From assembly GCF_008326305.1 (NCBI RefSeq), contig NZ_BIXY01000028.1, positions 1-64,000 on the forward strand: 64,000 nt of DNA, written 5' to 3'. This stretch comes from Dictyobacter arantiisoli (GTDB lineage Bacteria; Chloroflexota; Ktedonobacteria; Ktedonobacterales; Ktedonobacteraceae). The position numbers and the translations under genes were made by a program. The notes below the pieces were generated by a model that saw only the letters and a program-made list of their open reading frames with translations, ran no database searches and was not told the origin of the DNA. This document shows, one piece after another, positions 55,296-64,000 of this stretch. Numbering within the stretch: the stretch's first letter is position 1; each line of letters begins with the position of its first letter.

Positions 55296-57332
55296 ATGAC
55301 AAAACACAAAGTAGAACAAATACAGGCACAAAAAATGGAGGAGAGACATTTTGCACAATCAGAGGCACCATCGTCTGGGAAGACCACACAGATATTTCGG
55401 TGTACACATTACTGGTCTCTGTGCAAACGGTATCCTATTCCGGCAGTTGCACTCCTCCTGTTGCTCATTAGCGTGCTGCTCTGGCTGGCTCGGCGCAGTG
55501 ATCTTGCCGACTGGGTCTTGCTAGCAATTCTCATTTGGGGCGGTATTCCTCTGCTTTGGGAAACAATCAGAAGACTCTGGCACAAGGAATTCAGCATTGA
55601 TATCATTGCGGGCATAGCCATTATTGGTTCACTCTTGCTGCATGAATATCTAGCGGGGGCAATCGTGGTCTTAATGCTATCGGGAGGAGAGGCACTGGAA
55701 GCCTATGCGCTGCGGCGTGCGCGTAGCTCGCTCTCCTCACTGGTCGAACGGGTGCCACGCACTACCCATATCTGGCAAGGAAAACAACTGCTCGACATCC
55801 CAGTGGAAACAGTGCAGCCTGGAATGATAGTGGTTATTAAACCAGGAGAACTGGTGCCGGTAGATGGGGCCATCGTGCAGGGTTCATCGAGTGTCAGCCA
55901 GGCCGATCTCACAGGCGAACCTATCCCTGTTCGCAAAATACCTGGCATGGGACTCCTCTCTGGCAGCGTCAATCTGGATGGTATTCTAGAAGTCCGTGCC
56001 AGCAAGCTCAGTGCAGAAAGTAAATATGCCCAGATTGTTCGGTTAGTAACAGAGGCCCAGGAACAGAAAGCGCCGATTCATCGCCTGGCAGACCGCTACA
56101 GCATTGTCTTTACGCTTCTCACCATTGTGCTCGCCACTGCAGCATGGACAATGTCTGGCAATCAGGTCTATGCACTAGCCGTCCTGGTAGTTGCCACCCC
56201 ATGTCCACTGATACTGGCAACTCCGATTGCGATTATGTCAGGCATCAACATGGCCGCTCGTAATGGCATTATTGTCAAAAGTGGCTCAGCTATTGAACAA
56301 TTGGGAGAAATAAACATCGCTGTTTTTGATAAAACCGGCACACTGACCCTGGGCATGCCAAAGGTCTCCTCCATTCTTCTTGCCACTGAAAGCCAGCGGA
56401 AAAATCCATACACAGAAGACGAGATCCTGCGCTATGCCGCCTCTGTTGAACAGCTTTCAACCCATATCCTGGCCTCTGCCATCGTTGATGCTGGGCTGAA
56501 AAGAAATATCACCCTTGCTACTGCCAACAATTTTGAGGAAATCTTTGGAAAAGGCGTTCATGCTACCCTCGCAACCAGCCAGTCTGAAGAATATCAAGGC
56601 GAAGGAAACTCTATAGCAGTCGCTGTGGGCAACCGCACATTTATACGCATGTTGGATATTCCGTTGCCAGAATATTTCTTAGAGGAGAGAGAACACAGAC
56701 GCTTTCTGGGCCAAATTTGTAGCTTCGTTGCGCTCAACGGAACAGTTGAGGCACTCATCATCATGGAAGATGTGCCTCGCCCGGAGATCAGACAACTCTG
56801 TCCCAAACTTAAACAATCAGGAATTGAAGAGATTATCTTACTCACAGGCGATAGTGAAGCGGTGGCGCAACAAGTCGGGCATTTGGCTGGTATGGATCGC
56901 ATTATAGCTCGCTGTTTACCAGAAGATAAAGTGCACGTGGTGCAAGATTTAGAGTCAAAAGGGCTGAAAGTTTTGATGGTCGGCGATGGCATCAATGATG
57001 CTCCCGCCCTGGCAACAGCAACCGTTGGGATGGCGCTGGGAACCCAGGGTCTCACGGCTGCGGCCAGTGCCGCTGATACCGTCTTACTCTCCACCAATAT
57101 TCTAGGCGTAAGTACTGCGGTTTTCCTGGGCCGTCGTGTCATGCGTATCGCCCAGCAAGGTATCTGGATTGGCATGGGCTTGAGTGGCCTGGCAATGGTC
57201 TTCGCAGCCTTTGGCTATATTCCTCCTGCGGCGGGAGCTATCCTCCAAGAAGGTATTGATGTACTTGTCATCTTTAATGCACTGCGTGTAACTGCCATTC
57301 ACATTAAAAAAGGCAGTGAAGATTCATTTTAA
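55296..57332 (+). CDS. heavy-metal P1B-type ATPase without N-terminal HMA domain
   Basis: This 678-residue pump has an actuator with LTGEPIPV, a metal site TPC303PL in the sixth helix (VVATPCPLILATPIAIMSGI), the phosphorylated Asp345 in DKTGTLTLG, and hinge VGDGINDAPAL. About eight helices are predicted. There is no CxxC metal-binding domain at the N-terminus. The P1B His-Pro pair is His390-Ile391 (LSTHILASAIV). A TPC motif is found in a branch of Zn/Cd/Cu-type exporters of uncertain metal. It follows the Usp gene in the same direction and converges with the next ATPase at a shared terminator. Confidence 0.92.
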   Translation: MTKHKVEQIQAQKMEERHFAQSEAPSSGKTTQIFRCTHYWSLCKRYPIPAVALLLLLISVLLWLARRSDLADWVLLAILIWGGIPLLWETIRRLWHKEFSIDIIAGIAIIGSLLLHEYLAGAIVVLMLSGGEALEAYALRRARSSLSSLVERVPRTTHIWQGKQLLDIPVETVQPGMIVVIKPGELVPVDGAIVQGSSSVSQADLTGEPIPVRKIPGMGLLSGSVNLDGILEVRASKLSAESKYAQIVRLVTEAQEQKAPIHRLADRYSIVFTLLTIVLATAAWTMSGNQVYALAVLVVATPCPLILATPIAIMSGINMAARNGIIVKSGSAIEQLGEINIAVFDKTGTLTLGMPKVSSILLATESQRKNPYTEDEILRYAASVEQLSTHILASAIVDAGLKRNITLATANNFEEIFGKGVHATLATSQSEEYQGEGNSIAVAVGNRTFIRMLDIPLPEYFLEEREHRRFLGQICSFVALNGTVEALIIMEDVPRPEIRQLCPKLKQSGIEEIILLTGDSEAVAQQVGHLAGMDRIIARCLPEDKVHVVQDLESKGLKVLMVGDGINDAPALATATVGMALGTQGLTAAASAADTVLLSTNILGVSTAVFLGRRVMRIAQQGIWIGMGLSGLAMVFAAFGYIPPAAGAILQEGIDVLVIFNALRVTAIHIKKGSEDSF

Positions 57333-57368
57333 TTGGCATTAGAGTCTGTTAAGTGTCATGTGACACAG

Positions 57369-57417
57369 AAGGAATGAAAAGGGAAGATACCGTTCTTATC
57401 TTCCCTTTTCATTCCTT
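57369..57417. terminator. bidirectional terminator between convergent ATPase genes
   Basis: Bases 57369-57389 and 57397-57417 are perfect 21-bp inverse repeats around the loop CCGTTCT. The core is AAAAGGGAAGATA/TATCTTCCCTTTT. It lies 37 bases after the P1B stop and overlaps the stop codon of the leftward ATPase at 57409, so it can end both transcripts. Confidence 0.88.
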
Positions 57418-59862
57418 GTAATCGAGCTTCAGGAAACGTTCAAAAAGATGGGCGCGCCATATCCAGCGTTGAATGATGCTCCAGAGCAGCGATGCGGTCC
57501 CAATTAAAAGATAACCATTCATACCGAGGGCAGCCAGACTAAAGAATGCACGCAATGGTGCAATGGTGATAACGATCAAATAGGTGATCATCAATCCCAC
57601 TGCCAGCAATGTAGGCCGCCAATCCCCACTGAGTTGACTGCCACCTGACCAGAAACGTGTCGGTGGAACAACAAAAGGGACAAGTAAAAGCCCACTACAA
57701 ACTGCGAAGGTTGTCAATGCGCTTTGCGCGATGAGTTGAGCAGTAGCAATGCTGTTGCTCGCATCTTCTTGCGCTTGGAGGAAAGCGACAAGATAAACGC
57801 CAAACGCTACCAGGCTCAAAGTCACGGCTGCGGGGAGAGAGAAACGCAAGAGAACGCGCATAAGGCCATGTCGCGTAGGTGGACCAGGATGTGCCCATGC
57901 GGTCAATGCGACGGCAATAACACCGACCGTCTCGAAAGTAACCAGGGCCTTTTGTTTTGGCGCAAAGGGAAACCCTCCCAATGCAGGAATGGTAAATAAC
58001 AAGAACGTCAAATACATCACCCGCGTTAAAAAGAGTTTCATAGCACTTTCCATGCCATTGCGTATGCGTTGCCCTTCAGCGAATATAGAAGGAAGTGCAG
58101 CAAAAGAGTCGTGGAGCAGGACGATATCTGCGATCCCACGCGTCGCCTGGCTTCCACTCTCCATCGCTATCCCCAGGTTCGCTTGTTTGAGTGATAGGAT
58201 ATCATTGACGCCATCACCTATCATTGCAACGTAATGATTACGCATGCGCAATGCTCGCACCAGGCGTTCTTTTTGTTGAGGTGTGATGCGTCCAAAGATG
58301 GTTGTTTCCTCAGCAAGTTGTGCTAATTGCTCCTCATCGAGTTGATCCAGTTCGCCGCCGGTTACCACATGATGGGTATTGGCAATTCCCACTTGCTGGG
58401 CTAGTGCCGCAACGGTATGTGGATGATCGCCAGAAATAACCTTGATCTTGATACCAACCTCAGAGAAACCGATCAGCGTTTCTTGTACTGCATGACGAAG
58501 CTCATCACGCAGGCTCACCATCCCTAGTGGACGCAAATTAGTCGGTAACGCTGGCCTGGCATCGATAGTATGCAACGGGGCTGCATGAGAGGAATATGCA
58601 AAAAGAAGGACACGCATACCACGCATTGTTTCTTCCTCGATGAACGGACCCAATTCAGCCCCTGCCTGGAGAAATGGAAGGAGCACTTCCGGTGCCCCAA
58701 GAACGTAGATACCTCGTAATTCCGTATCGGTGATCGACAGAGCACTCCACTTGCGCGCCGAAGAAAATAGTATCTCGTCACGAATGTGTAGGAAATGCAC
58801 GTTATCCTGTGTACCACAAGCTATTCCAATGGCGGCACTCGTCGCATTTTGACTCGATGTATGCGCTACATATAGAGCCAGGAGCTGCCTTAGCTCTATC
58901 TCAGTGATCCCAAGCGGCAGTATCTTTTCTAGCACCAATGTATTTGTAGTTAATGTTCCAGTTTTATCCAGACAAAGCGCATCCACATTGCTGAGAGACT
59001 CGATTGCGCTCAGGCGTTGCACTAAAGCATTTTTTCCTGCGATCCTCAAGGCTCCCATTGCGTAAGAGACACTGGTTGCCAGGAATAAACCAATGGGGAC
59101 AATGCTTACGACAATCACAGACATTCGTACTGTCTCGACCACCGGGGTTTGATTCGCCACAGCAACAAGGATGAGAATGATCTCAATATACAGCGCAACC
59201 AGTAAAAGTGCTTGAATAATGCTATTGATCTGTCGCTGCAAAGGGGTGAGTATGCGACGAAATGCACGTGCTTTTGCCGTAATTTGGCCTGCCACACTTT
59301 CAATTCCTACATGTGCTGCATGATAGTATGCCGTTCCCGCAATACAAAAACTGCCAGAATAGAGCAGATCGCCGTTTTGTTTTGTAACGGGATTTGATTC
59401 ACCGGTGAGTAGCGATTCATCAACCTCAATCTGCCCCTCTCCCACCAGAGGTCCATCGACGACAATTTGATCACCCACAGAGATGGCTAAAAGGTCACCT
59501 TGTACAATTGCTCCTGGATCGATGAACTGCTCATGCCCATCTCGTATAACCGTTGCTTTGGGTCGTGTCAGCAATGCAATACGATCAAGAGCGTGTTTTG
59601 ACCGTATTTCCTGAATAACGCTAATTACAACATTGAATAGAACCACACCTGCTGACACTATTGCCTCTGAAACCTGCCCAAAAAAGAGCAAGGCCAGGCA
59701 AAGAACAAACAAGATATTGTTCATCAAGGTAAAAACATCTTCGCGAATAATCTGGGCATAGGTGCGACTGGTCTGTGGAGGCATGACTGCCCCTTGACCA
59801 GCAGCGCGTTTGGCTGCAACTTCGCGTATAGATAGTCCTTGCATAGATTGATTGGTAAGCAT
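57409..59862 (-). CDS. P-type cation ATPase (CtpE/P2-like)
   Basis: This 817-residue pump has an actuator domain with DESLLTGESNPV (148-159) and phosphorylated Asp299 in LCLDKTGTLTTN. It also has GRITPQQKERLVRALRMRNH, the hinge MIGDGVNDILSLKQANLGIA and about ten membrane helices. The TM4 ion-binding segment reads SIVPIGLFLATS, with Ile where Ca-type pumps have Glu in VPEGL, as in some proton pumps. Overall it resembles mycobacterial CtpE-type ATPases, implicated in Ca2+ uptake. The ion here is uncertain. It is leftward, facing the metal ATPase. Confidence 0.9.
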   Translation of the reverse strand: MLTNQSMQGLSIREVAAKRAAGQGAVMPPQTSRTYAQIIREDVFTLMNNILFVLCLALLFFGQVSEAIVSAGVVLFNVVISVIQEIRSKHALDRIALLTRPKATVIRDGHEQFIDPGAIVQGDLLAISVGDQIVVDGPLVGEGQIEVDESLLTGESNPVTKQNGDLLYSGSFCIAGTAYYHAAHVGIESVAGQITAKARAFRRILTPLQRQINSIIQALLLVALYIEIILILVAVANQTPVVETVRMSVIVVSIVPIGLFLATSVSYAMGALRIAGKNALVQRLSAIESLSNVDALCLDKTGTLTTNTLVLEKILPLGITEIELRQLLALYVAHTSSQNATSAAIGIACGTQDNVHFLHIRDEILFSSARKWSALSITDTELRGIYVLGAPEVLLPFLQAGAELGPFIEEETMRGMRVLLFAYSSHAAPLHTIDARPALPTNLRPLGMVSLRDELRHAVQETLIGFSEVGIKIKVISGDHPHTVAALAQQVGIANTHHVVTGGELDQLDEEQLAQLAEETTIFGRITPQQKERLVRALRMRNHYVAMIGDGVNDILSLKQANLGIAMESGSQATRGIADIVLLHDSFAALPSIFAEGQRIRNGMESAMKLFLTRVMYLTFLLFTIPALGGFPFAPKQKALVTFETVGVIAVALTAWAHPGPPTRHGLMRVLLRFSLPAAVTLSLVAFGVYLVAFLQAQEDASNSIATAQLIAQSALTTFAVCSGLLLVPFVVPPTRFWSGGSQLSGDWRPTLLAVGLMITYLIVITIAPLRAFFSLAALGMNGYLLIGTASLLWSIIQRWIWRAHLFERFLKLDYKE

Positions 59863-60021
59863 AGAAGACCCATGAACCTTTCAAAGCTATTCTGGTATGG
59901 TTATTTCTACTATCGGTCTTGCAGGGCAGTCCATGTAGAGAAAGATACTTCTTCCTTTCCCATAACGTTGCTCAGCCTGATAGCCACGAGGGTGCCTTGT
60001 TCAGGCTCAGTATGTATTATT

Positions 60022-61875
60022 TTAAGGTATCGCTGACTTCTCTCTATTCAATGCTTGATCAATATGATAACAAGCAGTGATCAACGAGAGATGCGTAAAT
60101 GCATGTGGATAGTTGCCAAGTGCTTCACCAACAAGGCCGATTTTTTCGGCATAGAGTCCCACATGATTGCTATAGGTGAGCATCTTCTCCAACATCAAAC
60201 GCCCATCATTGCAATGCCCGGACCGTGCGAGGCTCTCTGCGAGCCAGAAACTGCATGCACTAAAAGTATCTTCTTCCTTATCGTGTTGACCATTTTTTCT
60301 TTTTCTGGGGGAGAACCGGAGCACAAGTGCATCTGTGGTAAGTTCTTTCTGAATACGATCGATGGTCTGCTGCATACACGGATCGGTGGGGCTAGTAAAC
60401 TTGGTAAAAAGGAAGAGAAGCGCGCTTGCGTCAATATCTTCGCTTCCATAATATTGGATAAAGCTCCTCTTCTGCTCATTCCATCCCTGATCCATAACCT
60501 GTTCATAGATCTGCGCACTTATGCTTTCCCATTCATGGATAGGAGCAGGCAGGCCTCGGTAATGAGCCATGCGTAATGCTCGATCAAAGGCAACCCAACA
60601 CATCACGCGAGAATGAACGAAGCGCCGAGGTAACTCACATTCTTCCCATATTCCCGCGTCTGGTTCTTGCCAATGGCACCTCAACCATTCGAGTGATTGA
60701 CACACATGTTGCCAGAGATCATAGGAGATGAGTGAATATCGATTAAAAAGATAAATGGCATCCATAAGCTCACCATAGATATCCAGTTGCTGATGGGCCG
60801 CTACCGCATTTCCAATGCGGACCGGCCGACTACCACGATAGCCTTCCAGATGATCAAGGGTGACCTCCGTCAAATCATGATGACCATCAATACTATAAAT
60901 TGGTTGTAAGGCACCATGTTCCCCAATTTCATGACAGCGAGCATCCAACCATCCCATAAATGCCTCAGCCTCCTGGGTGAAGCCAAGTGAAAGGAGCGTA
61001 TAGATGGTATACGAAGCATCCCGCAACCACGTATAGCGATAATCCCAATTCTGAGTTCCGCCAGGTATTTTTGGTAAACTCGTGGTTGGCGCGGCAACGA
61101 TTGCTCCTGTGGGTGCATAAGTCAACAACTTGAGGACTAACGCTGAACGCTGAACCATCTCGCGCCACCGCCCCTGGTAGCAACATTGTGCCAACCAGTT
61201 CCGCCAGTAGTTCAACGTGTGCTGGAGGTGATCATAATAGAGTTCATTTAGACGGTGAGCGGGTATGACCGCCCCTTCTCTAACATCTTCCAGGAAAAAA
61301 CGTGCAGAGTGACCAGCATGAAGTGTAAACGTCGCCGACACGTTCCTATCATCATCTTGCAGCAATGGAACCGAGGAAGTCAGAGCCAGTTGTAGATCAT
61401 TTCCCTGGAAGAGTGCACCTTCCTGTGTGATCGTGACGCCGGGCATCTCGCGCGCATACTGAAAAGCTGGGCGACATGTTAGCTCAAGTGTGAGGGAACC
61501 ACGTATGACTTTTACCGAACGAATTAAGAGAGAACGATGCATATTACCTGTACGATGTCTGATCGACATAAAATCGGTAATTTCTGCCACTCCATCGCGG
61601 GTGATAAAACGTGTAATAAGGATATTTGTTTCAGGAACATACAACTGATCATGCCTGATAGAGGAGGAATCGGACTCAGCAGGTGCAATACGGAATCTCC
61701 CTCCATTGTGGGCATCGAGAATAGCCCCAAAGATACTGGGGGAGTCGAAATGTGGAAGACAATACCAGTCAATGGAACCATTTTTTCCAACAAGGGCAAC
61801 GGTATGCATATCTCCAATAACCGCATAGTCTTCGATAGGCTGATAGCCCGTAAGTTTGTGAGGTGATGTATTCAT
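60022..61875 (-). CDS. glycoside hydrolase family 15 protein (glucoamylase/trehalase-like)
   Basis: This 617-residue cytoplasmic-type GH15 protein has an N-terminal beta domain (1-230, YQPIEDYAVIGDMHTVALVG, GSIDWYCLPHFDSPSIFGAI). The (alpha/alpha)6 barrel carries NWDYRYTWLRDASYTIYTLL and the general-acid Glu motif EPDAGIWEE. The base Glu lies in KEEDTFSACSFWLAESLARS. Members without a signal peptide are often trehalases or glucoamylases acting on storage glucans. It has no leader and stands alone leftward next to stress genes, consistent with trehalose or glycogen use under stress (inference). Confidence 0.93.
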   Translation of the reverse strand: MNTSPHKLTGYQPIEDYAVIGDMHTVALVGKNGSIDWYCLPHFDSPSIFGAILDAHNGGRFRIAPAESDSSSIRHDQLYVPETNILITRFITRDGVAEITDFMSIRHRTGNMHRSLLIRSVKVIRGSLTLELTCRPAFQYAREMPGVTITQEGALFQGNDLQLALTSSVPLLQDDDRNVSATFTLHAGHSARFFLEDVREGAVIPAHRLNELYYDHLQHTLNYWRNWLAQCCYQGRWREMVQRSALVLKLLTYAPTGAIVAAPTTSLPKIPGGTQNWDYRYTWLRDASYTIYTLLSLGFTQEAEAFMGWLDARCHEIGEHGALQPIYSIDGHHDLTEVTLDHLEGYRGSRPVRIGNAVAAHQQLDIYGELMDAIYLFNRYSLISYDLWQHVCQSLEWLRCHWQEPDAGIWEECELPRRFVHSRVMCWVAFDRALRMAHYRGLPAPIHEWESISAQIYEQVMDQGWNEQKRSFIQYYGSEDIDASALLFLFTKFTSPTDPCMQQTIDRIQKELTTDALVLRFSPRKRKNGQHDKEEDTFSACSFWLAESLARSGHCNDGRLMLEKMLTYSNHVGLYAEKIGLVGEALGNYPHAFTHLSLITACYHIDQALNREKSAIP

Positions 61876-62028
61876 ATCGTAATCCCTTTGGATGCTTTTC
61901 TAATCAGGATTGTCACACTTGTTTATGCTTTAAAGCAAGTCTTTAGCTGATCGATTCATCTTCTCCTACCTTCTTTGGCTTGTGATAGATAGCCAGTCAG
62001 TTTCTTCTGACTGGCTTTATTGAAACTA

Positions 62029-63012
62029 TCAGGTTTCACTGGTGAGTGGTACTGGCTCATACTGATGGGGCATGGTCAGTGGTTTGCCTGCGGCGGCTGG
62101 ACGGACGATCAGCATAGGGAGCTGTGTACCAGCGCGAACCCGCTCGGTGGTGCTGCCTAGCGTCCAGAATGGGAGCCCTGTCAGGCCATGGGTGGCCATT
62201 GCGATAGTGTCACAGCCTCCAAATATGCCGCTGTTCTCAGCATCCTCTCCATTTTCTGCCACGCGGATGATCCCGTCGGCTATATCGGTATTCACTGCGA
62301 TAGACCAGGTGACTGCTATATGTTGGCGTGCAATGATAGGCGCAATCTCTCTTTGTTTGATTTTGGTGATGATGGTTTGGAGATAATATTTGGCTGATGG
62401 AAGCCAATTCTTGTCATCAATAACGAGGGTCAGATGTAGTGCGCTGTTGGTTGAGGCGCTTAGCGCGGTGACCAACTCTGCTGCAGGCTCTAGTGCTGTC
62501 AGAGCAAGGGGCGAACCATCTAATGGCACAAGGATGCGCAGCGGTTCAACGGGATCGGGATGGGGACCTAGCGGGAGGGCACCTTTATCGCGGAACAACA
62601 GGACTGGCATCTCGGCACACCGGGTCACTTTATCGGCCACACTACCCATGGACCAGCGTGATATGCCAGTATAGCCATGTGCGTTGAGCACGATACTATC
62701 CGCATGCTTTTGCATGGCTGTGGTCAAGATCGTTGCGCCTTCGGAGCCGAAGGGGACCACGATCTCTGTGTGAATACCCTGAAATGGTTTGCTCTGAGAG
62801 AGAGCGACGAGATAGTTTTCAGCATCAATTTTAGCATTGGTGGATAAATCCTGGGAGAGTGTTGTTTGGGAGAACGAAGGCCAATTGGGGTTGACGACGC
62901 GCAACAGGATAATTGTTCCTCCGTTGGAGTGGGCCAGACGCAGAGCAACTGGGACCAGGCGTTCAGCACGTTTTGAACCATCGAGTGGGACAAGGATACG
63001 TTGAAACATCAT
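62029..63012 (-). CDS. tandem universal stress protein (two UspA domains)
   Basis: This 327-residue protein has domain 1 starting MFQRILVPLDGSKRAERLVP with loop NAHGYTGISRWSMGSVADKV. Domain 2 starts RILVPLDGSPLALTALEPAA with loop ATHGLTGLPFWTLGSTTERV, and the protein ends QLPMLIVRPAAAG. Both loops fit the GxxG-9x-GS ATP-binding pattern. Two ATGs (63012 and 63009) are possible; AAGGA lies at better distance to 63009. Part of domain 2 (DIADGIIRVAENGEDAENSG) closely matches the Usp at 48838 (EIAETLVHLAEHGEDVEGEG), so the two are recent paralogues. Confidence 0.92.
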   Translation of the reverse strand: MMFQRILVPLDGSKRAERLVPVALRLAHSNGGTIILLRVVNPNWPSFSQTTLSQDLSTNAKIDAENYLVALSQSKPFQGIHTEIVVPFGSEGATILTTAMQKHADSIVLNAHGYTGISRWSMGSVADKVTRCAEMPVLLFRDKGALPLGPHPDPVEPLRILVPLDGSPLALTALEPAAELVTALSASTNSALHLTLVIDDKNWLPSAKYYLQTIITKIKQREIAPIIARQHIAVTWSIAVNTDIADGIIRVAENGEDAENSGIFGGCDTIAMATHGLTGLPFWTLGSTTERVRAGTQLPMLIVRPAAAGKPLTMPHQYEPVPLTSET

Positions 63013-63124
63013 GGAGTCCTTCTTTCTTTTCTGATCGACATTATATGATTATCAATGCAGCTATCTCCTAAAGGATATGTAAGGTACGCTAAGGTACACG
63101 CTCCATTACGCTGGAGTTGTTATC

Positions 63125-63511
63125 TTAACTGTGTTCAAGATGAACGTAAGCAGGACTGCTGACATTAGTGGCGGATTGTTTGAGATGAGGTTGTTTTTGC
63201 CTCAACCATTTTTCACCATCGGAGATGTGCGGTGGAATTTTGCCCTGACAATGAATGATACATAGCGGTATGGTTGCGGATATGTCAGGCAGATAAATGG
63301 CACATTCTCCATGGCTGATGATCATCTCTGCACGAGCCTCTAGCAGTTGTGGTGCCATCATGGCCAGAATTTTAATTCCTTCGGACGCTTTCCAGCCTAC
63401 TAGTGGAATTTCACTGGACTTGATGATCTCTGAATTGATATCCACGATGTGGTTGGGATACCAGCTCTCCAGAGCGTATAAGCAGACTTGTAGGTTATCA
63501 TGGAGATACAT
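63125..63511 (-). CDS. protein of unknown function in stress island
   Basis: This 128-residue protein starts MYLHDNLQVCLYALESWYPN and continues through GIKILAMMAPQLLEARAEMI to CIIHCQGKIPPHISDGEKWL. AGGAGG sits seven bases before its ATG, a strong ribosome-binding site, so translation is likely. No signal peptide or membrane helix is visible, and it has three Cys and several His. I do not recognise a family. It lies leftward, upstream of the Usp gene at 62029 (112-base gap), so co-transcription is possible. Confidence 0.55.
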   Translation of the reverse strand: MYLHDNLQVCLYALESWYPNHIVDINSEIIKSSEIPLVGWKASEGIKILAMMAPQLLEARAEMIISHGECAIYLPDISATIPLCIIHCQGKIPPHISDGEKWLRQKQPHLKQSATNVSSPAYVHLEHS

Positions 63512-63540
63512 AAGGGAACCTCCTCGCGTCTATACGTTTT

Positions 63541-63648
63541 GCGTTGTGTTGCTAGTAGAACTATCTCTTCATCAATGGGAATCCTCGCTTTCGGAACCTG
63601 TAGCGTTAGTACCCCACTTTCATATGAAGCTGAGACAACTTTTTCTCT
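63541..63648 (-). pseudogene. Hsp20 C-terminal remnant
   Basis: Leftward translation gives REKVVSASYESGVLTLQVPK then ARIPIDEEIVLLATQR. The pattern xxxxASYxxGVLTLxVPKA is the last strands of the alpha-crystallin domain of small heat-shock proteins. A TAG (63649-63651) precedes it in frame and no start is present. The rest of the protein is missing or scrambled. It lies immediately upstream of the 63511 gene start. Confidence 0.5.
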
Positions 63649-63781
63649 CTATTCCTTTACCTCTATTAAAGTAATAGATCCTGGATATTTCAAACGTGTC
63701 ACAAGAAGGACATCGAGATCACAGACAAGTCACAAAAGAAAACACAACTGCTCTCAGCCGTTACACCATATTCGAGAACAG

Positions 63782-64000
63782 TTATATAATCGGAACATCG
63801 ACTGGTTTTCTGTTTCTTGTTTGTGTTTTCTGCTTTGATTTCGTGGTATGGACGACCAGTAACGGTTTCCGAGCTGCATCAAACACTTCTTCCGTGAAAC
63901 TACCCAATAACAAGTGTTGAAAACCGTGTCGCCCATGCGTGCTCATGGCGATAATGTCACTGCCTGTGGATCCCGTTGTGCCGCCAATACATGTGCTTTC
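63782..64000 (-). CDS. universal stress protein, C-terminal part (cut by window edge)
   Basis: The leftward frame is open from the window edge: GSDIIAMSTHGRHGFQHLLL, GSFTEEVFDAARKPLLVVHT and a Lys/Gln/Arg-rich tail ending DVPII, stop at 63782-63784. STHGRHGFQHLLLGSFTEEV is the nucleotide-binding loop of a UspA domain. The gene starts beyond 64000. It is the fifth Usp locus in the last 17 kb. Confidence 0.88.
   Translation of the reverse strand, partial: ESTCIGGTTGSTGSDIIAMSTHGRHGFQHLLLGSFTEEVFDAARKPLLVVHTTKSKQKTQTRNRKPVDVPII

Overview
The window looks like an accessory-rich stretch of a soil bacterium of the Chloroflexota, most probably class Ktedonobacteria. This is inferred, not proven. 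The reasons are mixed base composition, many TetR/LuxR/XRE regulators, a regulator combining XRE, NB-ARC and LuxR parts, many universal stress proteins, high-GC genes resembling actinobacterial ones, and abundant debris of IS3, IS110, ISL3 and IS200/IS605-type elements. I recognised no rRNA, tRNA or CRISPR array.

Layout. 1-6,700: IS3 and IS110 debris, broken MFS and TPR genes, a DinB protein, an MmyB-type regulator split by one stop codon beside an intact aldo/keto reductase, and a pentapeptide-repeat membrane protein. 6,810-12,308: four minus-strand genes in series (ABC ATPase, FtsX-type permease, histidine kinase, NarL-type response regulator). 12,799-14,280: a TetR regulator and an NAD(P)-binding oxidoreductase separated by a 75-bp near-perfect palindrome that carries a mirrored pair of consensus promoters. 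14,486-20,487: membrane and envelope genes (YtxH-like, ion channel, TSUP permease) and two 340-bp copies of a non-autonomous element bounded by TTAC and TCAA, as in IS608. 20,595-30,757: a mosaic of TetR-controlled oxidoreductase and membrane genes with transposase shards.

30,983-36,252: a large regulator and a secreted GH5 cellulase with a ricin-type carbohydrate-binding module. 36,865-40,856: a two-gene module encoding a predicted ubiquitin/MoaD-like beta-grasp protein ending in Gly-Gly (interrupted by one in-frame amber codon) and a 1,202-residue DUF4132 protein. Similar sequences flank the module on both sides. I consider this module the best candidate for an under-described system. 41,013-42,126: ISL3 and MalT-like remnants. 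42,153-45,963: a sulfane-sulfur detoxification cluster (TSUP permease, persulfide dioxygenase-rhodanese, rhodanese-DUF2892) divergent from an ArsR-rhodanese fusion regulator with a clear operator over its promoter.

46,273-64,000: a sigma factor, then a stress island with five universal stress protein genes (one broken, one cut by the window edge), a NimA-like flavin-binding protein, a response regulator, a GAF/PAS histidine kinase, two P-type ATPases, a GH15 enzyme and an Hsp20 remnant. The gene types recall the mycobacterial DosR dormancy regulon. A 330-bp inverted duplication brackets the response regulator and kinase and records a rearrangement that left one kinase as a C-terminal stub.
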